This document shows positions 26,703 through 35,552 of a stretch of 64,000 nt of DNA, piece after piece. Each line of letters opens with the position of its first letter. The first letter of the stretch is position 1. The DNA is from Massilibacteroides vaginae. GTDB taxonomy: Bacteria; Bacteroidota; Bacteroidia; Bacteroidales; Tannerellaceae. The stretch spans positions 67,001 to 131,000 of the forward strand of contig NZ_FXDJ01000008.1 of assembly GCF_900178525.1 (NCBI RefSeq), read 5' to 3'. The translations under genes and the position numbers were made by a program. The notes below the pieces were generated by a model, which was not told where the DNA came from, did not search any database, and saw only the letters and a program-made list of their open reading frames with translations.

Positions 26703-27829
26703 ACGAACGGTTAAATATATCAGATTTAGCCGCTTTGCTTGCGGAGTATACAGGAAAAGATAAGAAAATTTCCGAGGCTTTTCTACGGGAATTGATTGTG
26801 GTGATTTCTGACGCTTTGCTGGAAGACCGAATTGTAAAAGTGAAGGGTTTAGGTACCTTTAAAGTTATACCGGTTGAAGAAAGGGAAAGTGTTCATGTAA
26901 ATACCGGCGAACGATTCATTATCCCTGCACACTCGAAGTTTACATTCACTCCGGATAAGGAGTTAAAAGAACAGGTAAACAAGCCATTCTCCTCTTTTGA
27001 AACAACCGAATTGAATGACGGTGTAACGTTTCCCGACGAAAAGGAAGAAGAGCCGAAAGAAGAATTGAAAGAGGAGGTAGTGAGTGATTCTAAACAGCAA
27101 GTAATTGATGTGCAGAATACGGAAAAAGTACAGGAGTCGGAACCTGAACCTGAACCTGAACCTGAACCTGAACCTGAACCGGCGTTAACAACAGAGCCAG
27201 AAACGGAAACGGGAACGGAAACTGAATCTGCACCGATAGAGGAGGAGGCAGTAGAAGAGAAGGCAGTTACCCCTGATGCAGATGCGGTAAAACCCGTACA
27301 GGCTGAGCCTGAAGAAGCGCAAATACCCCCTAAGCCTAAAAAGCAAAATGGAACATTGGTGTTTCTCGGTTTGTTTTTGGTGGCTTGTGTTATCGGTGGT
27401 GTTTTCTATTTTAATCTTATGCCCAAAAAAGCAAATAGTATAAAAGATATTAAACAAGAAAAGCTGGCTGAAGCAGAACCTGAGTCTGTTTCCTCCGAAG
27501 AACCTTCGGAATTAGTAGCTGATTCGACTTTGACTACAACAGTGAATAGCGTTGATACGATTAAAACAGAACCGAAGAAACCGGTGATTGTAAAGATTGT
27601 TCCCGATAGCCGATTAACCCTTATAGCTTTGGAGTATTATGGTCATAAAGCCTTCTGGGTGTATATTTATGAGCATAATAAAGCAATTGTAAATAATCCG
27701 AATAGCATTCAGATGGGAACCGAACTGGTTGTGCCGGATCCCGCGTTGTACGGAATTGACGCGAAAAATCCGGAATCTGTTGCCAAGGCAAAAGCAAAAC
27801 AGGCAGAGATTAATTCCATGTTTAATTAA
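26699..27829 (+). CDS. HU domain - acidic linker - transmembrane - LysM-like fusion protein, 376 aa
   Basis: Residues 1-90 are an HU-like DNA-binding domain (RIVKVKGLGTFKVIPVEERESVHVNTGE). Residues 95-215 are an acidic, Pro/Glu-rich linker including an EP-dipeptide run. Residues about 219-240 (LVFLGLFLVACVIGGVFYF) are a single transmembrane helix. After a second charged linker, residues about 298-348 (VPDSRLTLIALEYYGHKAFWVYIYEHN ... MGTELVVPD) look like a LysM or LysM-like peptidoglycan-binding domain. The layout suggests cytoplasmic DNA-binding and periplasmic wall-binding ends on one chain, that is, a chromosome-envelope tether. The domain calls are by eye; the tether role is inference. It is translationally coupled to the preceding HU gene. 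Confidence 0.8.
   Translation: MNERLNISDLAALLAEYTGKDKKISEAFLRELIVVISDALLEDRIVKVKGLGTFKVIPVEERESVHVNTGERFIIPAHSKFTFTPDKELKEQVNKPFSSFETTELNDGVTFPDEKEEEPKEELKEEVVSDSKQQVIDVQNTEKVQESEPEPEPEPEPEPEPALTTEPETETGTETESAPIEEEAVEEKAVTPDADAVKPVQAEPEEAQIPPKPKKQNGTLVFLGLFLVACVIGGVFYFNLMPKKANSIKDIKQEKLAEAEPESVSSEEPSELVADSTLTTTVNSVDTIKTEPKKPVIVKIVPDSRLTLIALEYYGHKAFWVYIYEHNKAIVNNPNSIQMGTELVVPDPALYGIDAKNPESVAKAKAKQAEINSMFN
27141..27180. repeat. Hexanucleotide microsatellite (AACCTG x 6.7) inside the HU-LysM gene
   Basis: Tandem AACCTG copies encode the Glu-Pro run of the linker. The repeat is in-frame and unit length is 6 bp, so slippage would change linker length by two residues without breaking the frame. 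Confidence 0.9.
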
Positions 27830-27916
27830 ATTGTTTTTTGAAAAATAATAAAAAACAGTGGGATGTAAGTTAGTATTATTTAACGGCTAAAGTTAAGAAT
27901 ACGAATTTAACATTTC

Positions 27917-27924
27917 TAATTTTG
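27917..27924 (+). promoter_or_regulatory. Putative -7 element of the moxR-bat operon
   Basis: TAATTTTG matches TAnnTTTG, 62 bp before the moxR ATG, in the only sizeable spacer upstream of this nine-gene operon. No clear -33 element. Confidence 0.35.
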
Positions 27925-27986
27925 TGCATTCATATTTAGTTGTGATAGAAAAAACAAAATATATAATAAAATAATAGTTGAATCTT

Positions 27987-28982
27987 ATGAATCAGACAGT
28001 CGATATTCGTGAATTGAATGAGCGAATAGAAAGTAAAAGTTCTTTTGTGAACATGATTACCGTAGGGATGGATCAGGTAATTGTTGGACAAAAACATTTA
28101 GTTGAATCGTTATTGATTGGTCTGCTTTCTGACGGACACATCTTGTTGGAAGGGGTTCCGGGGTTAGCAAAGACACTTGCTATCAAAACACTATCCTCGT
28201 TAATTGACGCGCATTACAACCGAATTCAGTTTACACCGGACTTGTTGCCAGCCGACGTTTTGGGTACTATGATCTACAGCCAGAAAAAAGAAGAGTTTCA
28301 GGTTAAGCAAGGACCAATTTTCGCGAACTTTGTATTAGCGGATGAAATCAACCGTGCTCCGGCCAAAGTACAAAGTGCTTTGTTGGAGGCCATGCAGGAA
28401 CGTCAGGTTACAATTAGTGAGAAGACCTATAAGTTGCCCGAACCGTTTTTGGTTATGGCTACACAAAACCCCATTGAGCAGGAAGGTACTTATCCGTTGC
28501 CGGAAGCGCAGGTAGACCGTTTTATGCTTAAGGTGGTGATCAACTATCCGAAAAAAGAAGAGGAAAAACTAATTATTCGTCAGAATATCGGAGGAGACAG
28601 ACCTGCCATCAAACCGATTTTGACGAAAGAGGAAATAATGGAAGCCCGCAAGGTGGTTCGTGAAGTTTATTTGGATGAAAAAATCGAACGCTACATTGTT
28701 GATATCGTATTTGCTACCCGTTTCCCTCAGGAACATGGGTTGTCTAACCTGACAGGCATGATTGCTTTTGGTGCTTCTCCCCGTGCTTCTATAAATTTGG
28801 CTCTGGCAGCCCGTGCTTATGCGTTTATTAAACGTAGAGGTTACGTAATTCCGGAAGATATACGTGCCGTATGTTATGACGTGATGCGTCATCGTATTGG
28901 TTTGAGTTATGAAGCGGAAGCGAATAATTTAACTTCTGAAGAAGTAATTAGTGAAATATTGAATAAAGTAGAGGTACCTTGA
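27987..28982 (+). CDS. MoxR-family AAA+ ATPase, 331 aa
   Basis: An AAA+ chaperone-like ATPase that works with von Willebrand A proteins. Walker A GVPGLAKT (the MoxR form), Walker B VLADEINRAPAKVQSALLEAMQE, sensor 1 MATQNPIEQEGTYPLPEAQ, and the C-terminal lid SPRASINLALAARAYA. The start is the ATG at 27987; a TTG nine bases earlier is less likely. It heads the run moxR-DUF58-(unknown)-batA-batB-batC-batD-batE-PAP2 and probably acts on the VWA proteins encoded behind it. Confidence 0.93.
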   Translation: MNQTVDIRELNERIESKSSFVNMITVGMDQVIVGQKHLVESLLIGLLSDGHILLEGVPGLAKTLAIKTLSSLIDAHYNRIQFTPDLLPADVLGTMIYSQKKEEFQVKQGPIFANFVLADEINRAPAKVQSALLEAMQERQVTISEKTYKLPEPFLVMATQNPIEQEGTYPLPEAQVDRFMLKVVINYPKKEEEKLIIRQNIGGDRPAIKPILTKEEIMEARKVVREVYLDEKIERYIVDIVFATRFPQEHGLSNLTGMIAFGASPRASINLALAARAYAFIKRRGYVIPEDIRAVCYDVMRHRIGLSYEAEANNLTSEEVISEILNKVEVP

Positions 28983-29036
28983 TGAATAGCAGTGTAGCTC
29001 CTTACCTGCTAACGATCGAAATAAGATAATTTGATT

Positions 29037-29906
29037 ATGGAAACAAGTGAGCTGTTAAAGAAGGTACGACAGATCGAAATAAAAACGCGTGGTCTTTCCC
29101 GTAATATTTTCGCGGGGCAATATCATTCTGCTTTTAAAGGGCGCGGAATGGCATTTAGCGAGGTGCGCGAATATCAGTTCGGTGATGATATCCGGGATAT
29201 AGACTGGAACGTGACGGCACGATACAACAAGCCTTATATTAAGGTTTTTGAAGAGGAACGTGAACTAACCGTGATGTTGCTGATCGACGTTTCCGGAAGC
29301 CGTGATTTTGGATCGGTTAATGTAATGAAGAAAGAGATCATTACTGAAATTGCTGCCACACTGGCTTTTTCTGCGATACAGAATAATGATAAAATCGGCG
29401 TGATCTTCTTTTCGGATAGGATAGAAAAATTTATACCTCCACAGAAAGGAAAGAAGCACATTCTGTATGTGATACGCGAATTGATCGATTTTAAACCGGA
29501 GCAATCCGGTACAGATATTTCTCATGTGTTGAAATATTTAACAAACGCGATAAAAAAGCGGTGTTCGGCATTTCTGATATCCGACTTTATTGATAAAGGT
29601 AATTTCAAGGATGCTTTGACAATCGCGAATCGTAAACATGATATGGTAGCCATTCAGGTGTATGACCGAAGAGAGGCTGAGCTACCTGCAGTGGGGCTGA
29701 TGAAGATTAAAGACGCGGAAACCGGTGTGGAACGATGGATCGACAGTTCGTCAAAACGTGTTCGCGAGGCTTACGATCAATGGTGGCAAAAACGCCAGCG
29801 TGAGATGCTCGATTCGTTTAAGAAAAGTCGTGTTGATTCCGTTACCATACGTACCGAAGATGATTATGTGAGGGAGTTGATTTCCCTGTTTGAAAAACGT
29901 AATTAA
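29037..29906 (+). CDS. DUF58 / VWA-like protein of the Bat operon, 289 aa
   Basis: Contains the DUF58 signature EVREYQFGDDIRDIDWNVTARYNKPYIKVFEEERE, then a von Willebrand A-like domain with an intact MIDAS motif DVSGS and a later Thr/Asp pair (SGTDISHVL, SDFIDKG). There is no signal peptide or membrane segment, so it is probably a cytoplasmic partner of the MoxR ATPase. I chose the ATG at 29037 (METSELLKK); a TTG at 29031 is an alternative. It is 54 bp after moxR and directly before the next gene. Confidence 0.9.
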   Translation: METSELLKKVRQIEIKTRGLSRNIFAGQYHSAFKGRGMAFSEVREYQFGDDIRDIDWNVTARYNKPYIKVFEEERELTVMLLIDVSGSRDFGSVNVMKKEIITEIAATLAFSAIQNNDKIGVIFFSDRIEKFIPPQKGKKHILYVIRELIDFKPEQSGTDISHVLKYLTNAIKKRCSAFLISDFIDKGNFKDALTIANRKHDMVAIQVYDRREAELPAVGLMKIKDAETGVERWIDSSSKRVREAYDQWWQKRQREMLDSFKKSRVDSVTIRTEDDYVRELISLFEKRN

Positions 29907-29908
29907 GT

Positions 29909-30913
29909 ATGATAAGATTTAGAAAATATAGCTGTTTATTATTTGTTCTTATTCAGGCTTTCTTTTGCAGCCAGCTTTTTGCGCAAAAGACGTTGATCGA
30001 TGTGTCGGCTGATTCAACGGCTATACTTATTGGCGAACAAACCGTATTGCATTTGTCTATAACGACAGATAACGGACGTGAGGTATTACCGCTTATCCCT
30101 CGGGATACATTAATGCGTGGAGTGGAGGTGTTGATGTTATCTCTGCCCGATACCACGCACATTGATAATGATCGTATTGTTATCAAGCAAGATATTCTGG
30201 TAACATCGTTTGACTCCGCTCTTTATCTGTTGCCTCCCTTGAAAGTGATAGATGGTCCGGATACAATAGCTTCGAATCAGATTGCGTTAAAAGTCTCCAC
30301 TATTCCTGTGAATACGGATAATCCGGAGGAGTTTTATGATATTAAGTTGGTTTGGAAACCTCCTTTTGTGCTGGCAGACTATTATGCGCTGATTTATGGT
30401 ATATTATTTCTTTTGTTCCTGATTTGTGTGATCGGTTATGTAATTCAACGTCTGCGAAACAGGAAGCCTTTAATACCTCAGAAAGCACCGGAACCCTTAT
30501 TGCCTCCGCATGAACAGGCCGTGAAAGACCTGGATGAACTGAAGTTGCAGAAATTATGGCAACAAGGGCGCAATAAAGAGTATTATACGCTGCTTACGGA
30601 TATTCTTCGTAAGTATATACTGGATCGTTTTTATATTAACGCGCAGGAAATGACTTCAGGAGAGATTTTGGCAAGCCTATATAAAACTTCAGATGTAGAA
30701 TCTGTTTATTCGAATTTAAAACAGGTGCTTCAGTTGTCTGATTTGGTGAAATTTGCTAAACTGCATCCTCTTCCTGAAGAAAATGATCTGAGCTTGATGA
30801 ATGCTTACTTATTTGTTAATCAGACAAAGATCGTTGAAGTGATTTCTCCTGAAAAAGAAGAATCAAAGAAAGAAGATGAAGGAGGTTTAACTGTAAATGA
30901 TGATGTGAAATGA
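29909..30913 (+). CDS. Membrane protein of the Bat operon, unknown function, 334 aa
   Basis: A signal-peptide-like start (SCLLFVLIQAFFCSQLFAQ), a beta-rich extracytoplasmic region to about residue 150 (LIDVSADSTAILIGEQTVLHLSI resembles a shortened BatD-type N-domain), one transmembrane helix around residues 157-177 (YYALIYGILFLLFLICVIGYVI), and a cytoplasmic helical tail of about 150 residues. The position matches the uncharacterised gene often found between DUF58 and batA in Bacteroidetes. The stop overlaps the batA start (ATGA). A role in assembling the Bat complex is inferred from position only. Confidence 0.8.
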   Translation: MIRFRKYSCLLFVLIQAFFCSQLFAQKTLIDVSADSTAILIGEQTVLHLSITTDNGREVLPLIPRDTLMRGVEVLMLSLPDTTHIDNDRIVIKQDILVTSFDSALYLLPPLKVIDGPDTIASNQIALKVSTIPVNTDNPEEFYDIKLVWKPPFVLADYYALIYGILFLLFLICVIGYVIQRLRNRKPLIPQKAPEPLLPPHEQAVKDLDELKLQKLWQQGRNKEYYTLLTDILRKYILDRFYINAQEMTSGEILASLYKTSDVESVYSNLKQVLQLSDLVKFAKLHPLPEENDLSLMNAYLFVNQTKIVEVISPEKEESKKEDEGGLTVNDDVK

Positions 30914-31896
30914 TATTTGCTAATCCTATATATTTATATCTGCTGCTTCTGTTGATTCCTTTGATAGGTTGGTACATCTGGAAGTCGCGTAAAACGCAAG
31001 CCAGCTTGCAGGTGTCTTCGTCTCAGGCATTCGATGCACCTGCGGCCAGATCGTATAAAGTTTATCTACGGCATGTGCCCTTTATCTTACGGGTAGCGGC
31101 ATTAGCGTTTCTTATTATTGTGCTTGCCAGACCGCAATCAACAGATAACTGGCAGAATACGTCTACGGAAGGTATTGATATACTGCTAACGATAGACGTA
31201 TCGACAAGTATGTTGGCCGAAGATTTGAAGCCTAATCGTCTGGAGGCGGCAAAAGATGTAGCTGCGTCTTTCATAAGCGGTCGTCCGAATGATAATATCG
31301 GTTTGGTGATCTTTGCCGGCGAAAGCTTTACGCAATGTCCGTTGACGACTGATCATACTGTTTTACTCAACTTATTTAAAGATATTCAGTGTGGTATAAT
31401 TGATGACGGTACAGCTATTGGCTTAGGACTGGCTAATGCCGTGAGCCGCATAAAGGACAGTCAGGCTAAATCCAAGGTGATTATTTTATTAACTGACGGT
31501 TCTAATAATATGGGAGAGATAGCTCCCGTAACAGCTGCCGAAATTGCCAAAACGTTTGGTATACGTGTATATACCGTTGGTGTTGGCACGGAAGGGGAAG
31601 CTCCTTATCCATTCCCTACAGCATTCGGGATACAATACCAGAATGTTAGAGTAGATATTGATGAGCCTACACTGAAACAAATTGCATCGACAACGGGCGG
31701 ACAGTATTTTCGGGCAACAGATAATTCAAGCTTAAAAGAAATCTATTCAGAAATTGATAAGATGGAGAAAACTAAAATACAAGTTCAGGAATTCAGCAAG
31801 AAGCAAGAAGAATATAAAAACTGGGCGTTGATTGTTCTTGCTTTGTTGATGCTTGAAGTGTTGTTGAGAAGAACTATATTAAGGAATATACCATAA
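30910..31896 (+). CDS. batA: BatA-like von Willebrand A membrane protein, 328 aa
   Basis: N-terminal membrane segments (FANPIYLYLLLLLIPLIGWYIW and a second near residue 55), a VWA domain with MIDAS DVSTSM plus the later GTAIGLGLA and LLTDGSNN motifs, and a C-terminal hydrophobic helix (WALIVLALLMLEVLLRR). Bat proteins were named for aerotolerance in Bacteroides fragilis, though their mechanism is unclear. Translationally coupled to the upstream gene, 14 bp before batB. The two VWA genes here are similar in layout and probably form a pair. Confidence 0.92.
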   Translation: MIFANPIYLYLLLLLIPLIGWYIWKSRKTQASLQVSSSQAFDAPAARSYKVYLRHVPFILRVAALAFLIIVLARPQSTDNWQNTSTEGIDILLTIDVSTSMLAEDLKPNRLEAAKDVAASFISGRPNDNIGLVIFAGESFTQCPLTTDHTVLLNLFKDIQCGIIDDGTAIGLGLANAVSRIKDSQAKSKVIILLTDGSNNMGEIAPVTAAEIAKTFGIRVYTVGVGTEGEAPYPFPTAFGIQYQNVRVDIDEPTLKQIASTTGGQYFRATDNSSLKEIYSEIDKMEKTKIQVQEFSKKQEEYKNWALIVLALLMLEVLLRRTILRNIP

Positions 31897-31910
31897 AAAT
31901 AGAAGAGCTT

Positions 31911-32930
31911 ATGTTTCGTTTTGCAAATCCCGAGTTTTTATACTTGTTGTTTACGCTTCCGGCTATCCTTATTTTTTATGTGTATTCTGTGATAGCCAAG
32001 AGGAAAGCGATTAAAAAATACGGTAATCCGGAACTCTTAAAGGAGTTGATGCCGGAAGTTTCTTCAAGTAGACAGAACCTGAAGTTCTGGTTGTTGTTTA
32101 GTGCAATAGGAATGATGATTTTTGTTGCTGCCGGTCCGCAGTTCGGATCCAAACTGGAAACAGTAAAGCGGCACGGGGTAGAGATAATGGTCTGTCTGGA
32201 CGTTTCAAACTCCATGTTGGCAGAAGATGTAGCACCTAACCGTTTGGAAAAATCCAAGCAGATGCTTTCTCGTCTGACCGAAGGGTTTACCAACGATAAA
32301 GTCGGACTTATTGTTTTTGCCGGTGATGCCTTTACGCAATTACCGATTACGTCCGATTATATTTCGGCTAAGATGTTTTTGTCATCTATAACTCCGGAAA
32401 TGGTTTCAACACAAGGAACAGCGATTGGTAAGGCCATTAATCTGGCAGTTCGCTCGTTTACCCCAAGTGAAGCTTCGGATAAAACAATTATACTGATTAC
32501 CGATGGCGAAAACCATGAAGATGATGCTATAGGAGCGGCTAAAAAAGCTACGGAAAAGAATATTCATGTAAATATCGTAGGTATGGGGCAACCTAAAGGA
32601 GCACCCATTCCCATCGGAGGTGGTAATAACTTTATGAAAGACCGTGAAGGAAATGTTGTGATCTCAAAACTTAATGAACAGATGTGTCAGGAGATCGCTG
32701 CTGCCGGAAATGGTTTGTATGTGCGTGCGGATAATACGAACTCCGCGTTGCGAGCTTTGCAGAATGAGATTGAAAAATTGAACAAATCAGAGCTTGAGAG
32801 TAAAGTTTATTCTGAATATGACGAACAATTTCAGATTTTGGCATGGTTTGTGTTAGCTTTGTTAGTTGCTGAATGCTTAATCATGGATCGGAGAAACAGA
32901 ATCTTTAGAAAGGTAAAGTTATTCTCTTAA
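31911..32930 (+). CDS. batB: BatB-like von Willebrand A membrane protein, 339 aa
   Basis: Same topology as BatA: N-terminal hydrophobic segments (FLYLLFTLPAILIFYVYSVI; FWLLFSAIGMMIFVAAG), VWA with MIDAS DVSNSM, GTAIGKAINLA and LITDGENHEDD, and a C-terminal membrane helix (LAWFVLALLVAECLIM). It is 10 bp before batC. The distinction from BatA rests on gene order and on the N-terminal sequence. Confidence 0.92.
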   Translation: MFRFANPEFLYLLFTLPAILIFYVYSVIAKRKAIKKYGNPELLKELMPEVSSSRQNLKFWLLFSAIGMMIFVAAGPQFGSKLETVKRHGVEIMVCLDVSNSMLAEDVAPNRLEKSKQMLSRLTEGFTNDKVGLIVFAGDAFTQLPITSDYISAKMFLSSITPEMVSTQGTAIGKAINLAVRSFTPSEASDKTIILITDGENHEDDAIGAAKKATEKNIHVNIVGMGQPKGAPIPIGGGNNFMKDREGNVVISKLNEQMCQEIAAAGNGLYVRADNTNSALRALQNEIEKLNKSELESKVYSEYDEQFQILAWFVLALLVAECLIMDRRNRIFRKVKLFS

Positions 32931-32940
32931 TAATGTAAAG

Positions 32941-33693
32941 ATGATGAAAACAGTAAATACATTAATATTATTCTTGTTGGTTTTCCTTTTTGTTCCTGCT
33001 GTGGTTAGTGCTCAGAAAGCAGAAAGGAAGAACCTTCGTGATGGTAATAAATTATATACAAAAGAAAAGTTTACAGAGTCTGAGATAGCTTATCGGAAAA
33101 GTCTTGAAGTTAATCCACGCTCGATAGAGGGTACCTATAATTTGGGTAATGCGCTATATAAGCAGCAAAAATTTCCGGAAGCGGCAGAGCAGTATCAATT
33201 GCTGGCCGGTCAGACTGAATATTTATTGGCAGATCAAAAGAATGTACCTCGTTTAGCTGAAGTATTTCATAATTTGGGTAATATCGGTATGCAGAACAAA
33301 GAATACGATAAGAGTGTAGAGGCATATAAAATGTCTTTACGTTTGAATCCTAAAGATGATGAAACACGATATAACCTGGCGTTGGCTCAGAAACTTTTGC
33401 AAGATCAACAAAACCAGGAACAAGATGGCCAGGATGATCAGAATGAAGAAAATAAGGATAATCAGGACAATAAAGAAGATCAGCAAAATCAGGATCAGCA
33501 ACAACAACAGCAGCCTGAAGATAAGAAAGAAGATAAAACGCAAGAACAGCCTCAGCAGAATGAACAAATGAGTCAGGATAATGCTCAGCAAATTCTGGAT
33601 GCCTTCCTGCAAGATGAAAAAGATACACAGGAAAAGGTAAAGAAAGCGCAAATGCAACAGCAAGAACGCCGGAAAACCGAGAAAGAATGGTAA
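32941..33693 (+). CDS. batC: BatC-like TPR protein with Gln/Asp/Lys-rich tail, 250 aa
   Basis: A signal peptide (TLILFLLVFLFVPAVVSAQK), then two or three TPR units (LRDGNKLYTKEKFTESEIAYRK-type, and AEVFHNLGNIGMQNKEYDKS) to about residue 145. The final 100 residues are a low-complexity Gln/Asn/Asp/Glu/Lys tail with a poly-Gln run. The tail is unlikely to fold on its own. Probably a periplasmic adaptor for BatA/BatB; the function is inferred from the operon. Confidence 0.88.
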   Translation: MMKTVNTLILFLLVFLFVPAVVSAQKAERKNLRDGNKLYTKEKFTESEIAYRKSLEVNPRSIEGTYNLGNALYKQQKFPEAAEQYQLLAGQTEYLLADQKNVPRLAEVFHNLGNIGMQNKEYDKSVEAYKMSLRLNPKDDETRYNLALAQKLLQDQQNQEQDGQDDQNEENKDNQDNKEDQQNQDQQQQQQPEDKKEDKTQEQPQQNEQMSQDNAQQILDAFLQDEKDTQEKVKKAQMQQQERRKTEKEW

Positions 33694-33727
33694 ACGTGAT
33701 TAATAACGATATAAACAAACAGAGATA

Positions 33728-35542
33728 ATGAGGAAATTAATTTTCTTATTCATTTTATTTATCACCGTAGGGAATGCATTAAAAGCTCAAGATGTCAGCT
33801 TTAGAGCCTCTGCGCCTGAAGCTGTTGTGGTAGGACAACAATTTCGGTTGAGCTTTACTGTTAATGCCGAAGGAAAAGATTTCAGGGCACAGGAAATGCC
33901 CGACTTTGAAGTGTTAATGGGACCTACTCAATCAAAGTCCTACAATACATCTTGGGTTAACGGGAAAACCTCGAGCGAAACAACTATTACTTACACCTAT
34001 GTTCTCCTGGCAAAGAAGGAAGGGACATTTACTATTCCTCCGGCAACGATCAAGGTAAAGAATTCAAACTATACATCAAACGGGGTGTCGGTTAAAGTTC
34101 TGCCTCCCGATCAGACCGATAAAGCAGAAGCTTCAGCAGGTAGTTCCGCTGCTTCCGGAATATCTAATACGGACTATTTTATCCGGATGGAAGTGTCAAA
34201 ACGTAATGTGTATGAACAGGAAGGTTTTTTAGTGACATTTAAATTATATGCTTCGCAAATATGTCAGCTAACGCGGCAGAAATTTCCCGAGTTTGAAGGA
34301 TTTCTGGCTCAGGAAATAGATTTGCCGGATAAACAATGGGTTCAGGATCATTACAACGGACGTAACTATTGGACAGTGACTTTAAGGCAGACAGTGCTTT
34401 ATCCGCAACGTTCGGGCAAGATTACAATCGATGCGGGAACCTTTGACGCAGGTATTCGCGTACGTATACAAAGACAAGGTGGCGGCTCTATATTTGACGA
34501 TTTCTTTGATAGTGGCTATCAAAACGTGAGCAAAGAGTTGAAAACATCTCCTGTAACAATTGATGTAAAGGCATTACCATCAGGAAAGCCTGCTTCTTTT
34601 TCCGGTGCAGTAGGCAACTTTACGATGAATTCCGAAATAAGTTCAAATCAGGTAAAAGCAAACGAGGCGGTTACTGTTAAAGTCAAAATAGAAGGTAACG
34701 GTAATCTCCGTGTGTTGAAAAATCCGGATGTGAAATTTCCGAATGATTTTGAAGTTTATGACCCTAAAGTTGAAAATAATATCCGTACCACTACATCGGG
34801 TGTATCAGGCAGCAAAGTAATTGAATATATGGCTATTCCTCGTTTTGCAGGCGATTTTGAAATACCGGCAATTCAATTCTCTTATTTTGATACAAAAACA
34901 GGAGCTTATAAGACGCTTTCTTCCCAACCATTTAAACTACAAGTGGAAAAAGGGGCGGAAGGTGAAGGTACTGGAGCTCCGGTCGTTTCTAACTTTACAA
35001 ACAGAGAGAGCGTTAAGTTTTTAGGTAATGATATTCGCTATCTTAAAGTAAAAGGAGTCCGTTTCGTTCCGGTTGAAGAGATATTCTTTGGAACATTCGT
35101 CTATATACTATGCTATCTGATTCCTGCAATATTATTTATTGTATTCTTCATTATTTACCGTAAACAAGTGAAAGAAAACTCTGACTTGGCATTGGTACGT
35201 ACAAAGAAAGCCAACAAGATGGCTGTACGCCGACTAAAAAGTGCCGGTGTATTCCTTAAGGAGAATAAGAAAGAGGAATTTTATGAAGAAGTGCTTCGTG
35301 CGCTGTGGGGTTATTTGAGTGATAAATTAAACATCCCTCGGGCAGAATTAGCAAAAGATAATGTTGAAAACGAGTTGACGAAGTATGGTGTATCAGAAGA
35401 GCTTATCAAAGAATTTTTGGATATTCTGAATACTTGTGAGTTTGCTCGATATGCTCCCGCACAAACTTCGGACGCGATGGATAAATTGTATGAGCAAACG
35501 GTAGAAGCCATTGGTAAAATGGAAAATACGATAAAAAGATAA
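33728..35542 (+). CDS. batD: BatD-like (oxygen tolerance family) membrane protein, 604 aa
   Basis: A signal peptide (LIFLFILFITVGNALKAQ), several Ig-like beta domains in the extracytoplasmic part (EAVVVGQQFRLSFTVNAEGKDF opens the BatD family domain; SSNQVKANEAVTVKVKIEG the next repeat), one transmembrane helix near residues 455-480 (FGTFVYILCYLIPAILFIVFFIIY), and a cytoplasmic helical tail ending RYAPAQTSDAMDKLYEQTVEAI. Length and order fit Bacteroidetes BatD. It is 34 bp after batC and 10 bp before batE. Confidence 0.92.
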   Translation: MRKLIFLFILFITVGNALKAQDVSFRASAPEAVVVGQQFRLSFTVNAEGKDFRAQEMPDFEVLMGPTQSKSYNTSWVNGKTSSETTITYTYVLLAKKEGTFTIPPATIKVKNSNYTSNGVSVKVLPPDQTDKAEASAGSSAASGISNTDYFIRMEVSKRNVYEQEGFLVTFKLYASQICQLTRQKFPEFEGFLAQEIDLPDKQWVQDHYNGRNYWTVTLRQTVLYPQRSGKITIDAGTFDAGIRVRIQRQGGGSIFDDFFDSGYQNVSKELKTSPVTIDVKALPSGKPASFSGAVGNFTMNSEISSNQVKANEAVTVKVKIEGNGNLRVLKNPDVKFPNDFEVYDPKVENNIRTTTSGVSGSKVIEYMAIPRFAGDFEIPAIQFSYFDTKTGAYKTLSSQPFKLQVEKGAEGEGTGAPVVSNFTNRESVKFLGNDIRYLKVKGVRFVPVEEIFFGTFVYILCYLIPAILFIVFFIIYRKQVKENSDLALVRTKKANKMAVRRLKSAGVFLKENKKEEFYEEVLRALWGYLSDKLNIPRAELAKDNVENELTKYGVSEELIKEFLDILNTCEFARYAPAQTSDAMDKLYEQTVEAIGKMENTIKR

Positions 35543-35552
35543 GAGGAGATCG

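Noticed and set aside
33337-33718. Minus-strand ORFs opposite batC with leucine- or aspartate-rich runs
   Set aside because: They are reverse readings of the Gln/Asp-rich batC tail.
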